Source: Scenedesmus sp. ARA3 (lineage: Eukaryota > Chlorophyta > Chlorophyceae > Sphaeropleales > Scenedesmaceae). Taken from it: a stretch of 48,941 nt of DNA. The translations under genes and the position numbers were made by a program. Shown here piece after piece: positions 18,810 through 29,901 of the stretch. The first letter of the stretch is position 1. Every line of letters begins with the position of its first letter. The notes below the pieces were generated by a model, which searched no databases, was not told the DNA's origin, and saw only the letters and a list, made by a program, of their open reading frames with translations. Location: assembly GCA_004335835.1 (NCBI GenBank), contig RWJK01001564.1:1-48941 (forward strand). Direction: 5' to 3'.

Positions 18810-21800
18810 CTACACCTGGCACTTGGACATGTCAGGCAGCTGTAGCAGGCTACTGCAGCCCTCTTCTTTTAACTCCCGCAGAGTGGGTGGCAGCTCCGGC
18901 AGTTGCTCCAATGATGTGCAGTTGCGGATGCACAGCCGTTCAAGCTGAGGTGGCAGCTGCACAGGCAGCTGCTCCAGGGCGCTGCAACCGCTGCAGTCGA
19001 GATCGACAAGGCTGGCCGGAAGCTGCACAGGCAGCTTCTTCAGTGCTCTGCAGTGGCTGACGCATAGATGCTCGAGCGCAGGTGGCAGCTGTGCAGGCAG
19101 CTGCTGCAGGGTGCTGCATCCACGGCAGTCTAGGTGTATGAGGTTGGCAGGCAGCTGCTCTGGCAGCTGCTTCAAGGCTCTGCGGTTGCTGACGCACAGA
19201 TGCTTGAGCGCAGGTGGCAGCTGTGCAGGCAGCTGCTCCAGGGCGCTGCATCCACGGCAGTCTAGGTGTATGAGGTTGGCAGGCAGCTGCTCTGGCAGCT
19301 GCTTCAAGGCTCTGCGGTTGCTGACGCACAGATGCTTGAGCGCAGGTGGCAGCTGTGCAGGCAGCTGCTCCAGGGCGCTGCATCCACGGCAGTCTAGGTG
19401 TATGAGGTTGGCAGGCAGCTGCTCTGGCAGCTGCTTCAAGGCTCTGCGGTTGCTGACGCACAGATGCTTGAGTGCAGGTGGCAGCTGTGCAGGCAGCTGC
19501 TCCAGGGTGCTGCATCCACGGCAGTCTAGGTGTATGATGCCGGCAGGCAGCTGCTCTTGCAGCTGCTTGAGTGGTCTGCAGCGTGCGATGTACAGCCGCT
19601 CAAGCTGCGGTGGCAGCTGCGCAGGCAGCTGCTCCAGGGCGCTGCATTTGCTGCAGTCTAGCATCATGAGGCTGGCAGGCAGCTGCTTTGGCAGCTGCTT
19701 GAATGTTGTGCAGTGGCTGACCCACAGCGACTTGAGGGTAGGAGGAAGTTGCGCAGGCAGCTGCTTCAGAGCATAGCATTGATCGCAGTGCAACCTCTCA
19801 AGGCTGGCCGGCAGCTGCTCTGGCAGCTGCTCGAGTGCTGTGCATCGGTTGACGCACAGAAACTCAAGCTGTGGTGGCAGCTGCGCAGGCAGCTGCTCCA
19901 GGGCGCTGCATTCGCTGCAGTCTAGGTGTACAAGGCTGGCTGGCAGCGGCTCTGGCAGCCGCTGCAGCTGCTTGCAGCGGCGCGTGTACAGCCGCTGGCA
20001 GCTTGCCAGCATCGGCAGCCGCCGAATGGGTGAGCGACTACACTCCAGCTCTGCTACTTGCAGCAGGGAGCTGGGCAATTGGCTGATGGCTGTTTCGCTG
20101 ATGCGCAAGTGCTTCAGGCTCTCTGTTGGCAGCTGTGGCAGCTGTTTGAGTTTTGGGATGTATCTGCCTTCAAGACCTCAAGGCTGTCTGGCATGTCTGG
20201 CAGCTCCCTTAGCAGAGCACATCTGTTGCAGGCCAGCTCAGTGACGCTTGTGTGTGCTAGCTGCGGCAGCATCTCCAGTGCGCTTTCATAAAGTTGCAGG
20301 TAGCAGAGTGAAGCTGGCAGCTCCGGCAGCTGCACAGCATATGGCAGCCAAGCGCAGCAGAGCAGACACAGAGCCAGTCACTGACTGTTGAACAGCCATA
20401 TCAGATGTAAGTGCTGACAAGGGGGNNNNNNNNNNNNNNNNNNNNCACTAGCTTCCTACCCCAGAACCGTGCATGTGCAAGGTTGGTGCGTCACACAAAA
20501 GTTTACAACTCTAGTCGCTATCACTGCCACGGGTGCATGTGTGACGCAGGCAAGCCTGGTTGAGATGTTCGTAATGATGTGTGCATTGACAAAGGATTCC
20601 AGCAAGCGCGCTTCTTGTGGTGAGTAGGGCCTGCCCACCGTTGCAGTGACACTGAAAAACGCGCAGGCACGCTGTTCTGCCACCTGCTTGAACTAATGCA
20701 GGTGACTTACGATCTTCGAATCATTCCAGTTTTGTAGATGCTGCTTTGAGGTGACACACTGCATGCACTGCATGTCCTGCGCTGCCACATATCACAGCCT
20801 GCAAACATCACTCAGTGAGCATTCCAGCACTAGTGTACTGCTGCTCACCTCTTTCAGAGATCCACAGCAGTATGCCTGCAGGCACGTGAGGCCCTCCGGC
20901 AGGGCCGGCAACTCCTGCAAGCTGTCGCCACCCACCAGCAGCTTCAATAAGCTCCGTGGCAGCTCTGGAAGGTGCTGCAGCCGCATGAAGCGGCAGTCGA
21001 GCTCTGTGATAGCGCTAGTGCTGAGGCTCCTGGGTAGCGCCTCTAGACCACAGTACGTGCAGAGCAGCTGGTTTAGTGTTGGCGGCAGCGCTGGCAGGGC
21101 ACGCAGCTTACTGCAGCTGCTCACGTCCAGCTGGTGCAATGTAGGTGGTAGCTCTGGCAGTGAGCGCAGCTTGCCACAGCCTGCCAAGCGCAGCTGCTGC
21201 AGCTGTGGTGGCAGGGGCGGCAGCACTTTGATGCACCAGCTCCTGATGCCTAGGTGGGTTAATTTCCTGCAAGGAAGGAGCGATGCAGACAGCGGTGGTG
21301 TTTTCAAAAACAGAGAGCGGGATTTGCAGCCAGTAGCTAGCTGCACCACCGCCCGTGAAGTCCACACGGACTTGTGGATGGCTGTGTCAGTCAGCTTCTA
21401 TTGGTGTGCTCTATTGTAACAGTTCATATGGCAGCGTCAGGACCTTTCTGTGCACTTGACAGCAAAACTGCTCAAGCTGTCAAGGTGTACACAGAGTAAC
21501 AGAGAAGCAGCGCTGAGGGGCTGGAACGGAACAACTTTGCGAGGAGCCACTGTCAAAGCACCTGCTTGATGCTGCTGTGGCTGCTGCCGCTGCTGCTGCC
21601 GCTGCTGCTGCTTCTGCTGCAACTGGTGCAACTGCTGTTGCTGATGCTTTTACTGCTCACCTGCACCCTCCGTGTTGCTGATGCTGTTGCTGATGCTGTT
21701 GCTGATGCTGTTGCTGATGCTGTTGCTGATGCTGTTGCTTTTATTGCTCCCCTGCACCCTCCGTGTTGCTGATGCTGTTGCTGATGCTGTTGCTGTTGCT

Positions 21801-22096
21801 GATGCTGATGCTGTTGCTTTTATTGCTCACCTGCCACCCTCCATGACATCCTGCAAAAGTTCTGGCGGCAGATCATGATCTGTTTCAAGGGCGAGCTTCT
21901 GCATGGACAAGAAGACAATCTTCTTCTGCAGCCAGGTGGTAGCAGAGGCTGACCCGTCCAGCTGGAAGTCTATGCTGTGGTCTTGCAAGGACAAGGGCAT
22001 GTCGCGCAGGTAAGAGCAGATGCACTGCAGCATGCACATGTCTTTTGGTTCAAGGTAACGCAGGCACAACTTAATTATCTGCTGAAGCTCGTCCAT
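18810..22096 (-). CDS. F-box-like leucine-rich-repeat protein, with a frame break
   Basis: Minus-strand exons 22096-21831, 21266-20849 and 20329-18810 join in phase (phase 2, then phase 0). Exon 1 resembles an F-box: MDELQQIIKLCLRYLEPKDM, then LQCICSYLRDM. Exons 2 and 3 are a long series of ~22-residue leucine-rich repeats of the form ALxQLPxQLPxxLxxLxxxxC. An F-box plus LRR would suggest a substrate receptor of an SCF ubiquitin ligase; that function is inference. The frame breaks once in exon 3, between about 20160 and 20170: reading continues coherently (LKQLPQLP...) only if one base is missing or two are extra. Adding one base makes exon 3 divisible by three (about 734 residues in all). 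It could be a sequencing error, an assembly error or a real mutation. Confidence 0.7.
19125..19530 (-). repeat. 132-bp near-identical tandem units coding paired LRRs
   Basis: Three consecutive 132-bp units code two 22-residue repeats each, ALKQLPEQLPANLIHLDCRG and ALEQLPAQLPPALKHLCVSN. They differ at very few bases, whereas flanking LRRs of the same gene are clearly diverged. This points to recent expansion or homogenisation by unequal exchange. Confidence 0.85.
20426..20445. other. Assembly gap (20 N)
   Basis: A run of N lies in the intron between exons 2 and 3 of the F-box/LRR gene. Confidence 1.
21556..21831 (-). repeat. CTG-rich intron with echoes of the exon 1 splice donor of the F-box/LRR gene
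   Basis: On the minus strand the exon 1 end and donor, GGAGGGTGGCAG|GTGAGCAATAAAAGCA (21815-21840), is repeated at about 21742-21768 and 21650-21678 as GGAGGGTGCAG-GTGAGCA(G)TAAAAGCA. The repeats are separated by (GCAACA/GCATCA)n stretches. Each copy could act as a decoy donor. Confidence 0.65.
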
Positions 22097-23427
22097 GCTG
22101 CTGTGTTTGTGGCCTGGCAGGGGTGCAAATGGCCGGAGTGTTGATGTTGAAGAGAGAGCGCAGTGTAAGGTAGGTTTTATATGGAATTTTGTGACTCATT
22201 TTCGCCGTATGAAGGTGCATGCAGTGCGGCAGTTGGTTTTGGAGTTCCTTGGACCTTCAACCTTCCGAGTCACACTCCCGAGGCTTCGGCTGCAACCGGC
22301 TAGCTGACGCGGCCGAAGCTGACTTTCGTTTTTGCAAAACTTTGTTTGCCAAGGGCATGAGCTAAAATCCAGTCTGCTCATTGTACGTCGCACATGCCAG
22401 GACGCACACTGGCAGCTGGCCCAGGCGCGGAAGCTGGCGTGAACTTCACCTTCGCTCAAGGCTTGAAGGCGATGGCTCGACCTTGTCATGCATTCGAGCA
22501 TTACACGCTGCTATTTTGATTGTGCAATCTACCTCGACTAAGCAAAACGGATGGCAACAGCAGTTGCAAAACTACAGGAGCCAAACTGCACCACCAGCAA
22601 AAAGGTTGCAGAACATGCAGTGAATGAATTGCATCACAGCCACAAGAAAACAGCAACTTTCCAACGTTGCTCCAAGCCGTGCTACCTGCGTAGCATGTCT
22701 GCTCTCCAACCCTTCTGCAGGATACTGTGCTGTTCAGCTGAAGCAAAGCATGACATTCTGTTTCACACGGCGCCCATGCCATGGGCTCCATGATGGAGCA
22801 GTACTGCATGCCTTCTGTGCACCACACAGCCGCTGTGACACACGCCTCATTCTCCATGCCTCAAATACGCTTTAACTTGCCATTTTTGGCTATGGAAGGG
22901 CCATGCATCTCATGTAGTGACACAGCAGCACATGCTGGCAGCATGCAGAGGGTGACCGCACACAAATATAGTACCTGCAGCACAAATGCTGTGCATGACC
23001 AGCGCCCTTCGGGATCCTGGCTTTGTCTAGAGTTCGTCATTTAACGAATGCACCACAAATGCACCACATGCGCACCGTGTGTGTATGCTGTGCAACCACC
23101 AATGGGACTCACCAGTAACAGCCACCGCACGGTTGATGCGACCGATCGGGGCATCACGTGTCACAACTGCATTAGTGCTGGCAACAGCGTGCTTCCTGCA
23201 GGAGCAAAAGTGGCTGGGGTTGGAGGCCAGCCCTCAACTCCATGCCACAATTGTTATGCACTGCTCAAAAGTGCTGTGCGGCAGCAATATCGTGCTGCAG
23301 GGCATGGGGTGCATGTGCAGCTGCCGGCACCACACAGCATGCACAGCAATGCTAATGACACAAACGGCAGGAACACCTGGCCGTTGATGATTGCAGAGCA
23401 AATGTGCACCAACAGTGCCACCCAGAG
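22097..23427. other. Intergenic, no supported gene; second copy of the 3.95-kb repeat
   Basis: This lies upstream of the F-box/LRR gene. The dispersed repeat GCATGACCAGCGCCCTTCGGG is at about 22994-23045. No exon with consistent borders is seen on either strand. Confidence 0.35.
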
Positions 23428-23569
23428 CTAGAGAGCCGCACCAGCTGCCATCCAGCTGAACCTTGCAGCGCCTGCAGCACATCCTGCATGCTGTTCAATC
23501 CCGCACCTGCTGCTGCACTTGCCTCTTGTCACCTGCAGTGCTGCTGTCATCACCTGCTGCTGCTGCTGG

Positions 23570-23814
23570 GCGTCCGCGGTGCCTGCTGCTGCCTCGCTGG
23601 TTTGTGCATCTGAACAGCTGTGGAGATGCCAGCTGCGGCTGCTGCGGCGACTGGTACTGTCATCCCCCTTGCCCAACACATGCGCAACACTTGCGTCACA
23701 CTGCAAGCCGCCGCCGGCGCTGCTGCTGCTGCTGCTGTCGCCGCTTGCTGCAATGCCGCGGCAGGCGTTGTCAATGCTGAACACACAAGTCAACCACTCC
23801 GATCCTTCTTCCAC
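23570..23814 (-). CDS. Possible exon of an unrecognised gene
   Basis: A minus-strand frame starts MEEGSEWLTCVFSIDNACRG and continues through Ser-, Gly- and Gln-rich sequence to a possible donor (CAGCAG|GTGATG). Composition before the Ser run is balanced, but I found no partner exons and recognise no domain. It may be chance. Confidence 0.2.
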
Positions 23815-23884
23815 AGCAGGCTAAACCATGCCGTACATGTCACATAACACCCAACAACACCATCCATTTGCGCCCATGACATGC

Positions 23885-24110
23885 GTCCAAGACATGCTGC
23901 CGCTGCTTGCTGAGGTTTGCAAGGCCATGCAGGCCTGCCGCCGGGTGACATGCCACAACATGCAAAACACAAGTGACCAGATACAACTCAGCCCGTTGCA
24001 CTCTTGAGTGTAATGATTGTCTTGCTGCTGCTTAATTGCCGCTGCATGCCCATGTAGGCCTGCAGGTCACTTGGGCAAGACGTCATAGCATGTTATAAGA
24101 CACAAACACG
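23885..24110 (-). repeat. Echoes of the terminal exon of the LYR gene
   Basis: On the minus strand, about 24070-23990 repeats the LYR gene end (CTGCAGGCCTACATGGGCATGCAGCGGCAA..., ...ATTACACTCAAGAGTGCAACGGGCTGAGTTGTA). A weaker copy follows at about 23960-23890 (GGCCTGCATGGCCTTGCAAAC...). Both lie downstream of the stop codon at 24118, and both are frameshifted. Confidence 0.7.
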
Positions 24111-24117
24111 CTACAAC

Positions 24118-24903
24118 TCAGCCGGTTGCTCCCTTGAGTGTGATAGACATGTTGCCTGATTGCTGCTGCATGCCCATGTACGCCTGCAAATCGCTGAGGC
24201 CCCGCTCTGCCACTGCCCTGCAGTGCTTCACTTTCTCAGGATCTGTCAGAGCCTGCAGGCAGTCAACAAAAATGACATACAACTGCAAGGTTTGTAACAG
24301 TGCTGTTTGTCTCAAAGGCATCAATCACGGTTTGATTCAGCATCTGCTGCTGCAGCAACAGCAGCAGCCACAGACCAAGTGGAACCAGAATCATGATGTG
24401 AAGGCAGGGTAGCCTGCAGCCTGCGGTTACCAGAAGCTGTACCGGCCAGCTTTCCAGATGATCTGGTACAAGAGCTGTCAAGAGCAAGAAACACATGTGC
24501 ATATCAGGGCATAATGCATGTTGTAGGTCAGGACCACTTGCAGCAGTTGCGTGACAGAGCAGTGAACCTTCTGCAGCAAATGCGCTCAGCTGGCAGCAGC
24601 TCATTCTGCTAAACCTGCTGGTCTCTGGTGCATGGCTGCTTGCTGTTGCACACATTCCTGCAAGCGCAGGGTGCTGGTGCTGGTGCTGCTGCTGTTGCTG
24701 CTGCTGCTGGAACTACTACCACATCACATGCTGCAGCATGCCCAGCCAGTCAATGCACATGAGTAGCTCACCCTGTTTTCCCGAAACTCATCCTTGATGG
24801 TCTTGATGATGCTGTGCTTCTTCACGCTAGGGAAGTGCTTTGCTGCTTTGAGAATGTGCCTGTACAGCTGCAGCATGCTCTGCTGCTGCCCTGCGGCAGC
24901 CAT
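24118..24903 (-). CDS. LYR-motif (Complex1_LYR) mitochondrial protein
   Basis: Two minus-strand exons, 24903-24772 and 24252-24118, join in phase 0 to give 88 residues. The ATG at 24903 starts MAAAGQQQSMLQLYRHILKA. The LYR tripeptide is at residues 13-15, followed by the Phe (FPS, residue 24) and basic helix KKHSIIKTIKDEFRENR typical of the family. The second exon, ALTDPEKVKHCRAVAERGL and SDLQAYMGMQ, matches the third helix. LYR proteins are small mitochondrial accessory or assembly factors for Fe-S enzymes and respiratory complexes that bind acyl-ACP and NFS1/ISD11-type partners. The length resembles LYRM9 or similar short members, but I cannot assign the subfamily. Both exons are too short to stand out alone; the splice junction confirms the call. 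Confidence 0.8.
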
Positions 24904-26508
24904 GAGCTGACGAACGGATATAGGATTTGAGCTACAAGACTAACGATCCTAGTTGCGTGCAGTTTGACACGACGAGCAGGCCACTGCGAGCAGGATGGGA
25001 ACTCTCAGTGCGACAGACGCTGCGATCTACAGGATGAGAGTAGATATGACCTGGAACGGGCTTGAACGTACTACTTTTTTTGTTCGGTTGCATGTTTGCA
25101 TTGGTGTCTACGCTTGTGTGCTGATCAACAGGCACGTGCGATGCTGTGGTTACAACAGGAATGTGGCTGTCATGCCAGTGGTGGTTGTGGACAGCTTACA
25201 ATCAGCAGCAGCGTGCATTCATATGCAAAATTTTCCGATGCACAAGTCTATATTCCGAGTCCGGATCTGCTGGCCACTGGAAAGCAACGCCAGTGCTTGC
25301 ATGTTATGTCCAGAGTTGCACCTTCACTGGAAATGATGAGTTACCAGGCACTACATACTGGTTTACCAGTGCACTCATGTCATCATAATGTTAACCACGT
25401 GACATCCATCAGAATCACAGCTCACATCCCAACCAGCTGCGATCACTTTGGCCACACAACTCGCAACAGCCGCAGCAGCACTGTTGAACATCAGCAGCCA
25501 GCTGGCAGGCCATGGCTCGCCGTGACCCGCCATGACGGGCGAGGTTACTCTTGTAACTCTGTCCGGCTAGTACCCCTGCCCTGGTCCGACTCTGCAAGTC
25601 CAAGTAAAGAGATCTTGCTGAAGACGAACAGTCGGTGACTGTGCTGATGCAAGCACTGGACTTAATACACTTTCAAATGCGCTGCTGCAGAAGCAACATA
25701 ACCTCCAGGTGCTTGGTTTGGAAACAATCCAGGTTTTCAGCCAGAAGCAGGCAGCGGCACACTCTGAGCCAGGCACAAACTCTATGCAGCGAACCACAGC
25801 AGCAAACATCAATGCCTACCAACCCACCGAACGTGCAAGGCGTGATGCAAAAGGAAGCACGCTGTTTAGCACTTCAAAATCGCTGTATACCACAAGGTTG
25901 GCATCCCTTTTGCGGGACGGTTGCCTTGGCATGACCCGTGAACCCCAGAGACACTTCCGCATATTGTGCAATGAAATGAGCCGACCCTGCATGTCAGATG
26001 GTGTTCCTGCATGTTCTGCAGCAGCTGCAATACCTAGAACCACTTTGACAACGCCCACACACAGCTGAGCTTGCACTTTCAAATTTGGCATGTGACCATG
26101 CACCTGCCACACCTCTGTCATGCATCATGAGTGACGATGAGTGAGAGGTATGCAGATGAGCCACACATGTATTGAAATTGGAAGGGAGCACGCTCACACA
26201 ACTGGTTTGCGGCCTGCCTAATAGCCAGCACTTCAACATTTGTGATTGTCTAGCTGCCCCTGTTCACATCATAGGATCATGTGGCAGCGGAGGCTACCAT
26301 CATGCAACACAACAATGCACTTTGTATGACGTCAACACGTTGACAAGAGTGTGCTTGCCGTACACAGTATGCCTCTCGTACAGACGCTGCTGTGGCAAGT
26401 GCAATTCACAGCCCTTCCAACAGCTGCATACAGCAGAAAACATAGAGCATCATCCGACTGCAAACATCCGGGGATGCAGCTTGCAGGCAAACCAGCGTTA
26501 TTGACTGG
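24904..26508. other. Intergenic or undefined region
   Basis: Two plus-strand open frames have fairly balanced composition: about 25130-25638 (ends KEILLKTNSR) and about 25690-26068 (preceded by CTGCTGCAG; contains AANINAYQPTERARRDAKGS). They might be exons of one plus gene divergent from the LYR gene, but I could not join them in phase with good splice sites, and no domain is recognised. The rest shows nothing clear. Confidence 0.3.
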
Positions 26509-26803
26509 TCACCTGCCACGCACACTGCCGTCCCTGCTGCTGCTGCTACTGCTGCTGCTGCTACTGAATCTGCTGATCCACGCGCTGCCTGGGCCGCGTG
26601 CAGCGCTGCCAACCGCTGCAATCAGTACCGGCTGCTGCATTGCGGCACTAGGCCCCGATCCAGGCTGCAAGATCGCCGGCTGCTGCACTGCCGGCCCCGC
26701 TGCCGACTCAGCAGCAGCATCTCTCCGGATCCTTGTTGCTGCATCCAACCTGCTGTCAGGCTTGTTGCAGCCGGTTCCACTGCAGCACATCGCATCCTTC
26801 ATG

Positions 26804-26834
<31 letters not shown>

Positions 26835-27829
26835 CAGCACTGCTTGATGTCTTCATCATAGCCCTGCAGCCGGGCTGATCCACTGAACCATAAACCCAGC
26901 GCCAAGCCCTAGCTGCCACGTCAGACTGGCTGCAAGCAGTGCTGGGAAGGCTGCAGCGCATTTGCCACCGGGCACAAAACTGCGTCCCGGGCTCTGCTGC
27001 TAACAAAGCAGCCTCCTGGGCTTGACCGGGCGCAGAAGGAATGCTGTCCCAGCACGCCAGCTGCTGCTGCTGGCTGTGCTGCGCTGTGGAGTCGATAGAT
27101 TCTTCCTCTGCTGCAGCAAAGGGCATTGCAGGCGCGGTGGCCGGCGCCGGCGCAGGCACCGGCGCTACGCCGCCGGTCAAACTGACATTGTTGTTACTTT
27201 GACTTTGACTTTGACCAGCCGCCGCTTTGCTTTGGCCGGACGCCGGCGCTGCGCTGCTGAGTGGGCTCATGCGTGGCGACATGGGCCTAGATCTAGACAG
27301 CCAGCTTTCAGGGAGCAGCTGCGTGGCTGGATCCCTTCTTGGATCCGGTGCATTGCATTTGTCTGCAGTGCAGCACAAGACACTGCGCAGTCCCATGCGC
27401 GGGGTGTTGCTGAGTATGCTGCGGCACTGCTGCACTGAGGAGCCATAGTAGTGGTACTTCCAGGCCCCAATTTCCGAGGCAAGGCAGGTGGAGGTGTCTA
27501 CTGTGCACCTGCAGCAGTTGCAAGCAGGAGGAGCAGTTTCATGTGTGAACAAAGAGGTTGCATTAAAAGCATTTGCGTGTGGAAGTAGGGGTAAGCAGGT
27601 ACATGTGCGTGTGTGCAGCAGGCGCAGCGCAAACATAGACGAACAAGTGTAGCTTGGGAACAGTTGTACAATACCCCGGACGCGCTGTGGCTGTTGCTGT
27701 TGTTGTTGCAACAGCTGCCACAGACACGCTCAGCGCTTTGCAGGACAGGGCTTGCCGCGGCTGCACCTCCACCACAACATAGCTGACATTCTTGCACACG
27801 TGTTTCGCCTCATAGTCTGTAGCTTATCA

Positions 27830-27864
<35 letters not shown>

Positions 27865-28085
27865 GCAGTGCACGCATGTACAGCGCACCTGTACTGGTAC
27901 CGCAGGCATGCGCTGTAGCCGTCCCTCCGAGGGAATGCCACGGGTGTTGCTGCCGGCCGCTGCCCTGGTGCTCTTGGGACGCTGGTGTAGCAGCTGATAG
28001 TGTTTGCTGAGGCATCAGCAGCTGTTGAACCATGTGGCACCAGCAGCGCCAGCAACAGGAGTAGCGCTGCTGGCTCACGTCCCAT
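26509..28085 (-). CDS. Secreted protein with two Ly6/uPAR-like cysteine domains
   Basis: Minus-strand exons 28085-27889 (phase 2) and 27508-26509 give 398 residues. MGREPAALLLLLALLVPHG is a signal peptide. Domain 1 (about 32-118) and domain 2 (about 218-314) share the layout CxxS(V/I)PxAPGQ, C-x-R-(Y/W)-Q-x-R-C, a Cys, W(K/R)-x2-Y-YGS/VYGS, a CR pair, then CCxxxxCN followed by PD. The final CCxxxxCN is the hallmark of Ly6/three-finger domains. The intron splits domain 1 exactly between the second and third Cys, and the spliced product aligns with unspliced domain 2, which supports the junction. The linker is Pro/Ala/Gln/Ser rich, and the C-terminus is a Ser run ending RDGSVRGR without a GPI-like hydrophobic tail. 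It is probably extracellular; function unknown. Confidence 0.7.
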
Positions 28086-28771
28086 TGCAGCACAACTGCT
28101 CGTCCTGGCGCGCTAAGATACCCAGAACGTTATGTTAGTAACGTCTATATTGGTTGATCGTGTGTTTCAGGGCCCTATCGCTACGAGGTGGTCATAGTGA
28201 TGGCAGGTCTGTCTGTTGCCTGGACCCAATGTTGTGAAGCATCAAGGCTTAATAGCATACGTTTTTAACAACTAAAATGACAAAACAACTTTGACCCCGC
28301 CATGTTTTCTGCCTGTCACCGCACAACCGAGACACTGGCTTCTTGAACAGAAGACAAGGCTTGCTTTGCTCGTAAACGCTGCGATCAACCTCGACCGTAC
28401 CGATCACATGATCAAAGCACGTCTGGTTTAGTTTCAGACCTAATCGGCCCTACCATTCCTTTGTTATCACACCTTCATGTCAAAGGGAAGCTGGCGGAAC
28501 ACATGCCAGCTACATATAGTGCCGTCTTCAAGCAAAGCCACCCCACACGTTTTTTATAACCTCATCTGCAGCCATCGACCACTTAATCAGACTCAGGCAT
28601 CCGCAGTGATATCAAATCCGTCTGACAGGCTGCCAGTGCAAGGATACATCTGTAGCGCTGCTGAACGAAAGGTGGTTGGTTTCTGTCCGATCTATTGAAT
28701 AGTTGTCGTTTGCGACGTGATTGAGCTCGCATAGCAAAGCACAATTACACACAGCCAGCAACAAGGGCAAG
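28086..28771. other. Intergenic, divergent promoter region
   Basis: This lies between the minus-strand Ly6-like gene and the plus-strand MARVEL-like gene. It is less CAG-rich than its surroundings. No exon and no clear regulatory motif is recognised. Confidence 0.4.
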
Positions 28772-29901
28772 ATGGGCCGTGCCGCAGCTAGCTGCTTGGT
28801 GGGACTCAGTTGTTTTCTTCAGGTGCGCAACCACTTTAGTGTGCGGAACCGGCTCCAGCGCTCCGAGGCAGCTGCACAGCTCAGCAGCAGTTCAGCACGG
28901 CCACATGCACACCACCTCCCTGCAGCTCGCTGGCCTTCCATACGAGCTTTAGCAGCTGGCGATTGGCATCGAATTTATAAAACTCATCATCAAACAGCAT
29001 GCAGCAGCGCCAGATGCCTGCTCTGCCAGCCAAGCACTGTGCAACAGACCAGCAGCAAGGAAACTGGTGCAACCGCTTCTACTCACACTCAACCTTCCTG
29101 CCTGAACCTGCCCTGCACCATCCCCTGCCAATCCCTACGCCGCACATTGAAAAATCTTTCGAATCCCTGCAGTGTGCTGTCGCAACAGCCATCATCGTTA
29201 TCACAGCGCTGAAGCTCCACAAGGTCTCTGTGGGGTGGAACAGCAACACCTACAACGCTGATGTCAGCAACGTGTGCCTGCTCGGCTACACCAACCAGGG
29301 CGGCAACCTCTGCTACTTTGCCTACATCGTTTCCGGCATCTCTATCATCGCAACAGGCATCCTATCCATCCTGCAATGCTGCACATGCAACTTGTGCGGC
29401 CTGGGGACTGTCCTTGATGCCATCTTTGCAGCAGCAGGCACTGTCCTATGGGCGGTTGCAGGAGTCATGTTCAACTGGTATGAGAAGCTTCCTTCAATGG
29501 CAGGAGTTCCCCGGGAGCAGTGGAGGCACGCCATTCCTATCCTGTGCTTCACAGCCTGCGCGCTTTTTGGCGTGATGTGCCTGGCCGCAATCTACAGTAT
29601 GCTTGCAGCCTGCTGCTGTGGCGGCTCTAAGCGAGGATACAAGGCCCGAGGAGGTACGAGAAATGCTGCTGGGGATGTTGAAGCAGCACCAGCAGCTGCA
29701 CCAGCAAAGATGATGACTTCACATGCTGCTCAGCCAGGGATGCAGCCAGTGATGCAGCAGCAGCAGCAGCAGCCGATGGTGTACCTGCCGCCAGCGCCTG
29801 CCGGGTATCCTCCTCAGGGGCAGTTTGTTATTTCTGACAATGCACAGTATGACGGCCCAAGCTACTGGGGCACAGGCGCAGCACGTTTTTACAAGCACTA
29901 A
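28772..29901 (+). CDS. Four-helix membrane protein, MARVEL-like
   Basis: Exon 1 28772-28822 (17 codons, phase 0, donor CAG|GTGCGC) joins exon 2 at 29173 (acceptor CCCTGCAG) to give 259 residues. The short first exon supplies MGRAAASCLVGLSCFLQ, which completes the first helix with CAVATAIIVITAL; the in-frame ATG at 28999 would cut it off. Helices lie at about 8-31, 64-86, 93-116 and 137-163. A short extracytosolic loop carries a Cys pair (VCLLGY...LCYF). A cytosolic tail is Ala/Gln/Pro rich with poly-Gln and PPAPAGYPPQGQ, ending YWGTGAARFYKH. The four-helix layout resembles MARVEL/tetraspan vesicle proteins, but no diagnostic motif fixes the family. A membrane-trafficking or surface role is inference. 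Confidence 0.65.

Noticed and set aside
19111..19776. Long plus-strand open frame opposite the LRR gene, and an alternative minus frame at 18940-19515
   Set aside because: Both are shadows of the repetitive LRR coding sequence; Cys/Ser/Gly- or Ala/Gln-rich translations mirror the 132-bp units. The LRR frame is the one with a coherent fold.
26351..26878. Plus-strand open frame with Leu-rich stretches
   Set aside because: It lies antisense to the 3' half of the Ly6-like gene; the poly-Leu is the complement of CAG/AGC coding for Ser.
28999..29172. In-frame ATG at 28999 as the start of the MARVEL-like protein
   Set aside because: It would give a 58-residue polar leader ending abruptly before half a helix; the short exon at 28772-28822 supplies the missing half of helix 1 in phase.
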